From assembly GCF_947179515.1 (NCBI RefSeq), contig NC_067488.1, forward strand, positions 34,253,842 to 34,317,841: a stretch of DNA of 64,000 nucleotides, in the 5' to 3' direction. Numbering within the stretch: position 1 is the stretch's first letter; each line of letters begins with the position of its first letter. Source of the DNA: Apodemus sylvaticus. Taxonomy: Eukaryota; Chordata; Mammalia; Rodentia; Muridae. Made by a program: the position numbers and the translations under genes. Under the pieces are notes generated by a model. The model made no database searches, was not told the DNA's origin, and saw nothing but the letters and a program-made list of their open reading frames with translations. Shown in pieces: positions 58,620-64,000 of the stretch.

Positions 58620-59110
58620 TTAATTAAAATTCTTTATTCTTGAAAATTTTTATACATGAAAACATGGTCATATCTCCACCATAGTTCCCTTCTCCAACTC
58701 CCAAGTCCTCTCAATATCTCTGCCTCCCAATTTCATTTTTCCTCTTTCTTTCCCCTCCCTTCTTTCGTTTTGATATCACACTAAGTTCAATCAATGTTAC
58801 CTGCATGAGCAGAATTAGTGGGTCCATCCACTGGACCATAGGAACCCTCCTAGTGGAAATACCCTCAGAAAAGAATTATTTACCCTCCTCAAACACCGAT
58901 CATCTGCAATAATGCCCCCCTAAGAGGTGGGCGCAGTAGAACACATCTCTGACCAATGATGGATTTGACTGCCTCCATCATGTGCACGTCTTGTGCAGGT
59001 AATCAGAGCTGCTGTGAGTTCCCATTGCTATAGCCATGTCATGTCCAGAAGACAGCATCTCACAATATTCCTTCCCATCTCCAAATCTTCTGTTCTTTTG
59101 CCCTTCTCAC
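58620..59110 (-). mobile_element. rodent retroposon 'family F'
   Basis: Reverse copy: CTCCAACTCCCAAGTCCTCT, ACCTGCATGAGCAGAATTAG, TTGTGCAGGTAATCAGAGCT and CATGTCCAGAAGACAGCATC, in the same order as the copy at 22640. Confidence 0.65.
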
Positions 59111-59119
59111 CCACAATAT

Positions 59120-59450
59120 TTCCTGCATTATATTCCTCTTGCTGTGATTATAAATCACCACCAACAACTTATGGAAAATGTATTTTGGCTTATGGTGACA
59201 GCAAGATAAGAGTCCATTATGGTAGAGGTATAGTGATGGGGAAATATGGTGACAGCAAGCAATATGCACAACAGCAGGAGAAGGAATCTGAGAGGTCATA
59301 TCATCAAACAACAATGTGAAACAGAGAAACAACTGGAAGCCTGGCAAGGCCATGCAATCTCAAAGCCACCCTCCAGTGATGTACTTAAGTCAGCCAGGAT
59401 ACACTTTCCCCAACCTCCCCAAACAGCACCACTAACTGGGAATATGCATG
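59120..59450 (-). repeat. rodent interspersed repeat 'family E'-like
   Basis: ATTTTGGCTTATGGTGACAG, AAGAGTCCATTATGG, GGCCATGCAATCTCAAAGCC ACCCTCCAGTGATGTACTT, CCAACCTCCCCAAACAGCAC and GAGTCTATAGGGACATTTCT match the usual rodent repeat body. The overlapping frames of about 100 codons on both strands are repeat. Confidence 0.65.
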
Positions 59451-59909
59451 AGTCTATAGGGACATTTCTCATACAAAATACTCAGTCTCTTATTCTCAGA
59501 AATTTGAACAAATATGTGTCTCTTCATTTGGCTATTGTCTAATGTAAAACAAAAACCAAAACAGCAACAATAAAACACGTTTCCTACCAAGATTGAGAGA
59601 AGCCCAAGTCTATGTATGTAAACATAAATATTTAAGAAGGCAATCTGATAGCATGACCAATCTCAAACTAACAATAGCAGGTTCTACCTTCAGGCCTATG
59701 GTTTTGCTAGTCATGGGCTAGTGACCAAGACTACAGTACCAGGCATTCATTCCTTCCTGAAAAGAGCTTCAAATCCAATTTTAGAAAAGCAATTACCTAC
59801 CTCGAGACAGCCGTGTTGCTATTGCACCAGTAGACAGACACACCTTCCCTAGCAAGTCATTATTGTCCTATGCAAGCTCTAAAGCTATTATGACTGCTGC
59901 TGTGGTTTC
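59451..59909. other. unassigned DNA, no gene seen
   Basis: No named repeat. Confidence 0.5.
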
Positions 59910-60104
59910 TCTTCCGGTAGCCTTTGATTGTTTGTTTGTTTGTTGTTTGTTTTTCAAGACAAGGTTTTTCTGTGTAGCACTGTCTGTCCTGGAAGTCACT
60001 TTGAAGACCAGGCTGGCCTTGAATTCAGAAATCCTCCTGCCTCCCAAGTGCTGGGATTAAAGGCGTATTGCGCCACCAATGCCCAGCTTTCTTCCGGCAG
60101 CCTT
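59910..60104 (-). mobile_element. B1 SINE with target-site duplication
   Basis: A well-preserved reverse B1 (A-rich tail as GTTTGTTTG at the left; CAGGCTGGCCTTGAATTCAG; CTCCCAAGTGCTGGGATTAA AGGCG at the right). TCTTCCGGTAGCCTT (59910-59924) and TCTTCCGGCAGCCTT (60090-60104) flank it, 14 of 15 matching. The youngest-looking SINE in the window. The two frames over it are artefacts. Confidence 0.93.
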
Positions 60105-60339
60105 AATAGAACCATCTAGGATTGAAAAAAGTAGCCAGGAAGGAGGAGAACTCCCAGCTCTTTTGAGTTTGTTTTCTCTATGTCAGCCATGTCTACTAGC
60201 CCAAATTGGTGGTGTCTTCATTAATAGAATCTTAACATGTAGGTATTGTAGGTACCTGGTTTACTTTGAAGACCTCTTGGGCCTTCCTAATCAGTAACTC
60301 AAAGGATAGTAGTAGCCCATGTTTTGCACTGAAATTTTC

Positions 60340-60445
60340 AGCCACATTGGAAATCATTTGGGAGGCTTCTCAAACTACTAGAAATAGATCAGCCATATGA
60401 TTCAGCTATGCCACTCCTGGAAATATTTTAAAAATTAGTAAGAAG
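60340..60445 (+). mobile_element. old L1 (L1M) ORF2-end fragment
   Basis: TTGGAAATCATTTGGGAGGC, CATATGATTCAGCTATGCCA and CTCCTGGAAATATTT match the conserved 'ggaaatcagtttggcag ... tatgacccagcaattccactcctagg' segment of L1. Confidence 0.65.
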
Positions 60446-60535
60446 TTGGCAATTGATTTGATTATGAAAATGTCACAGAGTAAACAATTAAAATTGACAG
60501 AATGTGTACTTGCTACCCATACCCCACATGGTGAC

Positions 60536-60905
60536 TAATCTTGGTGTCAATTTACAGCACCTAAGAAGAGGAAACTTCCTCTACTGAAGAATTTCCCCCA
60601 TCAGATTGGCCTATGGTCATGTCTGCTAGACAGTTTTTTAATTGTTAGTTGGTGTAGGAGGGCCCAGCTCATTGAAATCAGTACAAATCTTGGGTAAGTA
60701 TGCCTGGGCAGTATATGACAGGTAAATGAATATGAGCCTGGGAGCAAGACAGTAATCAGTGTTTGTTAGTTTCTGCCCCATGTCCCAGCCTGGAGTTCTG
60801 GCCTTGGCTTCCCTCTGTACTGGACTATACCTAAAATATGAAATAACCCTTTTCCTCTCCAAGTTTCTTTTGGCCATGGTATTTTTCATAGAGATAAACA
60901 AGCTA
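60536..60905 (+). repeat. rodent interspersed repeat 'family E', decayed
   Basis: TTGGTGTCAATTTACAGCAC, CATCAGATTGGCCTATGGTC, GTTGGTGTAGGAGGGCCCAG and CTCTCCAAGTTTCTTTTGGC follow the family order. Confidence 0.65.
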
Positions 60906-61289
60906 GAACACTGCAGACATACATCTCATAAACTATAATATGTCCAATTCAGCTTAAATACCCTCTTCTTAATGAATTTTCAACCTATATAATGATCCAC
61001 ATATTCACATCATTATAAGATAATATAATCAACTATTCAAGCACAGGTGACACAGAAATTAAGTCTATACCCACCATTTTGGTTTAAAAGCCTTAACACC
61101 ACCAATTCCTTGGCTGCTTAGCCTGGATATGTATAAAAGAACTTCTTCCAATCTTGATCATATTGAACTCTCACAAATGCTGATCAAACTAAACCATATT
61201 GTCAACTCCATTGAAGAAATAAGACTTGGAGAAATCTGATGGTTTACTTGTTACTCAAAAGAGATAAAATTCACACCATAGGTCTATGC

Positions 61290-61690
61290 ATTAGAAATCA
61301 GTCAGCAAGAGCAAATTATCACAGATAGGGGGCGGTTTAAACAAAAAAAATGTTTTATTCATAATTTTGGATCTTCTGGAAGTCAAGATGATGGTGGTGT
61401 TCATCACATGTGGTTTCTCCTGAGACTTGCTTTTTCTCTGTACCTTGGAGATTTCTGTCCTCTTACTGCATCTTCAGGTGGTTTTTCATTTATACATCTG
61501 TCTCCTTACCACTTATAAGAACCATAGTCGTACTGATTAGGACTCACCTCATTAATCTCATTTTACCTAAATTACCTCTTTGAAGATTCTATTTTCCAGT
61601 TCAATCATACCCTGAGGGTGAGTTCTAGAGAATAGATAAAAGTACACAAGTCAGCCCTTAACAACTCTTTCAGGTGTGACCATCTTTTTT
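61290..61690 (-). mobile_element. MLT1 LTR (MaLR)
   Basis: Reverse MLT1: GCAAATTATCACAGATAGGG, TCTTCTGGAAGTCAAGATGA, CTTACCACTTATAAGAACCA, GATTAGGACTCACCTCATTA, CCTAAATTACCTCTTTGAAG and CAATCATACCCTGAGGGT. Confidence 0.8.
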
Positions 61691-63555
61691 ACATATAAGA
61701 TTTTTCCATCTGCAAAGCCCACACTAGGGAACCATGCAGTCTCATCACAAAATACATCTCACGGTGCTTTATTCAAGCTCAGAGTGTTGTGTCTGACCAT
61801 ATTCATAGCTGTCTTTGGATATATGTGGCCCATGGGCCAGAGGTAGAAAACACTTAGAAGGCCTATGTTCTTTTGTTTCTGACTGATAGAACTATTATTT
61901 CTGATAACTATTATTTTTGATGTATATAATATAATTATTTTTCTAAAAATAACCAAGTAGCATGAATTACCATTATCATCCCAGAATCCTGGTTTTCTTC
62001 TGTGATAGATCCTTTCTCTAACCAATTTGAATGCCCCAGCTTCAAAAAAGAGAGCTGGGAAAGACTCTGGGTGTGAAGCCAGACATTCCTGGCCAAAGAG
62101 TCTTCTGGTGAGCTCTCACATCATCAGGGACACAGAGGAACCCTTCTTCTGAATCAAAGGAACTTCCACTGTCTGACAAACAACTCACACTCAGAAATCA
62201 AAAATTCTACAGTGAAACCAAAAGCCACCAGTTTTGGCACCTTCTCAGTAAGGGACAGTTCTTTGCTTCTCTGATGGGTGACATTTAAGAGAATATGGCA
62301 TGGCCAGATTGAGGAAGTTCCCTCACAGCAGGGACAGGGAATGATGGGACAAACATGCCAAATCCTTTCATATGCCAGTGCAGACTGCTCCAGGGTTGAG
62401 GGACAAAGAAATGTCACTTTCTGAAAGTAATCTTGCTTGTCAAACATCTTTTCAGTTTTATAACAGTTTCAGTTATATTTTATTCTGAACAGTTTTAGGA
62501 GATGATAACTGGCATCACTACAAATGAAAAACCAAACTACTTCAGAAGACTTAGATACTTCCTATGCTGGAAAAAGAGAGAGAGGAAGAAGTGAGGCAAA
62601 ATCAGGATGCTTATGTTCTGAATGTCAATGCTTCCTTGAGACAGATACACAGTATCTTACTTCCCATCCTTTCCAATGCTTCATTCTCCAATTGAAACAC
62701 GGACATGCATACCATTTAGGAATTTAAAGTACTATTTCAGACGGTGGCAATACTTTTTGATTTCACAATTGTTTGTTAATACACATTTGCTCTGCATAAT
62801 AATGGGATTCAGCACATATAAACATACAGTGTACTTATGTCAAATCATTGCTTTAGGTAAAGAGCCATAGACACTCTGTCCCAAAGACAATCTCTAGACT
62901 CTGTGAGGATAAACACATGCAATGGAGAGAGCTTCATTGATCCTCTGTTTCCTCCCATTCACCTGCAGAGTTGCAGGGAGGTCAATTTGGGAAGACTCAT
63001 CACTGGCATGTATGTAAACCAGATGGATCCAGTTAGATCCATGTGAGTCACATGGGGAGAGCAGGTATGTTAATAGAAAAAAAATGAGGAAATAAGAAAA
63101 GATGTCAGAGGAATATTATTTCAGTCCTTAAAGGTAAGAGATGGGCCACAAGCCAAAGAATTTAGGCAGCTATTACAAAGGGGAAGGAAACAAATTATTC
63201 CACAAAGCCCATCCCTCGGGAAGACATTTCCGTAAACTCCACAAGGACCATTTCATACGTCAGAACTTCAAACCAGGAAGGTTGTCACTGAATGTTGCTT
63301 TAATGTACTAAGGACATGATCATTTGTTTCAAAAACACTTGAAAATTCAGTAAAAAGTCTTCACATTTCCTCACCTCAGGTCTGAGAGTTGAGCAGAGAA
63401 TGTGTTCCATCTGTCAATACCTTATAGCCCCTCTGGCTTTCCACATCACTTATTTAATCCTGATTAATTTTGAATGTTGGATGGAAAATTTTGCTATTAC
63501 CTACAAACTGACAAGTTTGAAGTTTATATAAAACAAGGTAAGTATATGTTGGGAT
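61691..63555. other. unassigned DNA, no gene seen
   Basis: About 1.9 kb with no confident repeat. Minus frames at 61759-62025 and 62154-62447 have no domain or context. Confidence 0.5.
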
Positions 63556-63650
63556 AAGAAATCTAAGGGGAATAGGGAGCCAGAGAAGGGGAAATCATTT
63601 GAAATATAAATAAAAAATATATCGAATAAAAAAAAAAAAAGAAATCAAGG
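63556..63650 (+). mobile_element. 72-bp L1 3' tail with flanking duplication
   Basis: Only the last part of an L1 is present: GGGGAAATCATTTGAAATAT, AAATAAAAAATATATCGAAT and a near-pure A12 tail (63569-63640). AAGAAATCTAAGG (63556-63568) and AAGAAATCAAGG (63639-63650) look like its target-site duplication with a one-base gap. The clean tail suggests it is young. Confidence 0.8.
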
Positions 63651-64000
63651 CGAAGGCGGCGGCGGCGGCGGTGGCGGCGGCAGCAGTGGCTGGTCCAGCT
63701 GAAGGGCCATCAGCGGTGGAACCAAGGCGTCACAGGGTCCAGTTAGGCCCTGCGCCCACGACCACAGACCTTCGCTGACCAGCCGGGCAGCAAGCAGCTG
63801 CGGTTCTGCGGAGTCTTTCACTGCACGGAAGCCACTTCAGAACTCGGCTTCCCGCCAGTCAGGAGAGACTCACCTCCATCTTGATTTCGGACTCCAGAGA
63901 TCGGACAGACTGAGGTACACAAACATAATCCGAGGCCCAACACCACAAGGGTCTGAGCCCGACGGGCGTTGGCCTGCACCCAGGCCCTGGGCTGTTCAGG
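63651..64000 (+). mobile_element. CpG-rich 5' UTR of a further L1 (runs off window)
   Basis: It starts with (GGC)n-like sequence (GCGGCGGCGGCGGCGGTGGC) and holds roughly two dozen CpGs by eye. CGGACTCCAGAGATCGGACA, CTGAGGTACACAAACATAAT and GACGGGCGTTGGCCTGCACC match my memory of the rat-type L1 5' UTR. No mouse-type monomer tandem repeat is visible. If so, this is the promoter end of a long, perhaps full-length L1. The alternative is a host CpG-island promoter or first exon. Confidence 0.65.
63876..63883 (-). promoter_or_regulatory. YY1-like motif in the L1 5' UTR
   Basis: CCATCTTG is the reverse complement of CAAGATGG, the core YY1 site known from human L1 promoters. It lies about 225 bp into the 5' UTR and on the opposite strand, so its role here is inference only. 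Confidence 0.3.

Noticed and set aside
63651..64000. host gene promoter with CpG island
   Set aside because: Considered seriously, but the sequence follows an L1 tail and resembles the rat-type L1 5' UTR. Not excluded until the downstream sequence is seen.

Overview
The window is mammalian, and more narrowly murine-rodent, genomic DNA. It has no operons or dense ORFs, is AT-rich and CpG-poor, and carries rodent-specific mobile elements: B1, B2/B3 and B4-type SINEs and Lx/L1 3' ends with the murid 3'-UTR sequence. It also carries old mammal-wide repeats (MIR, L2, MLT1 LTRs, L1M) and many (CA)n, (CT)n and (GATA)n microsatellites. Rat is favoured over mouse because the GC-rich L1 5' UTR at the right edge shows no mouse-type tandem monomers, but this rests on memory of L1 consensus sequences. 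No ID SINE was seen, so the species call is moderate.

I see no host protein-coding exon, tRNA, rRNA or other structured RNA gene. The longest ORFs are either L1 ORF2 remnants (5603-6136 and 18117-18562) or chance frames in repeats and unique DNA. The window reads as a gene desert or a large intron.

Layout. 0-1.6 kb: inverted-plus-direct L1 pieces, then a rodent interspersed repeat. 4.3-6.5 kb: an inverted-repeat pair interrupted by an L1 that has a 16-bp target-site duplication, a 5' inversion and an apparent 3' transduction. 9.3-11 kb: B1 fragments and two more small L1s with inverted 5' pieces. 11.5-13.1 kb: a diverged local duplication around a B4-type SINE. 16.2-19.8 kb: two copies of one rodent retroposon ('family F'), the second split by a twin-primed L1. 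20-26 kb: L1-type 3' ends, a third F copy and a 1.2-kb L1 3' UTR. 26-40 kb: mostly unique DNA with MIR, L2, old L1M and microsatellites, including CpG-bearing unique segments near 29.7 and 35.6 kb that could be conserved non-coding elements. 40.9-54.9 kb: four L1 3' UTR insertions, one nested in another, plus B3, B2 and B4 SINEs and MLT1. 55-61.7 kb: MIR/L2 traces, a 290-bp GGAT/GATA array, an MLT1, a fourth F copy and a clean B1 with target-site duplication. 63.6-64 kb: a short L1 tail abutting the CpG-rich 5' UTR of another, probably long, L1 that runs off the window.

The recurring theme is L1 biology. At least five L1 insertions show opposite-strand 5' segments as expected from twin priming, and three have convincing target-site duplications. 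I found no previously undescribed gene system. The best leads are the 4.6-6.1 kb transducing L1, the inverted arms around it, and the tail-to-head L1 junction at the right end.
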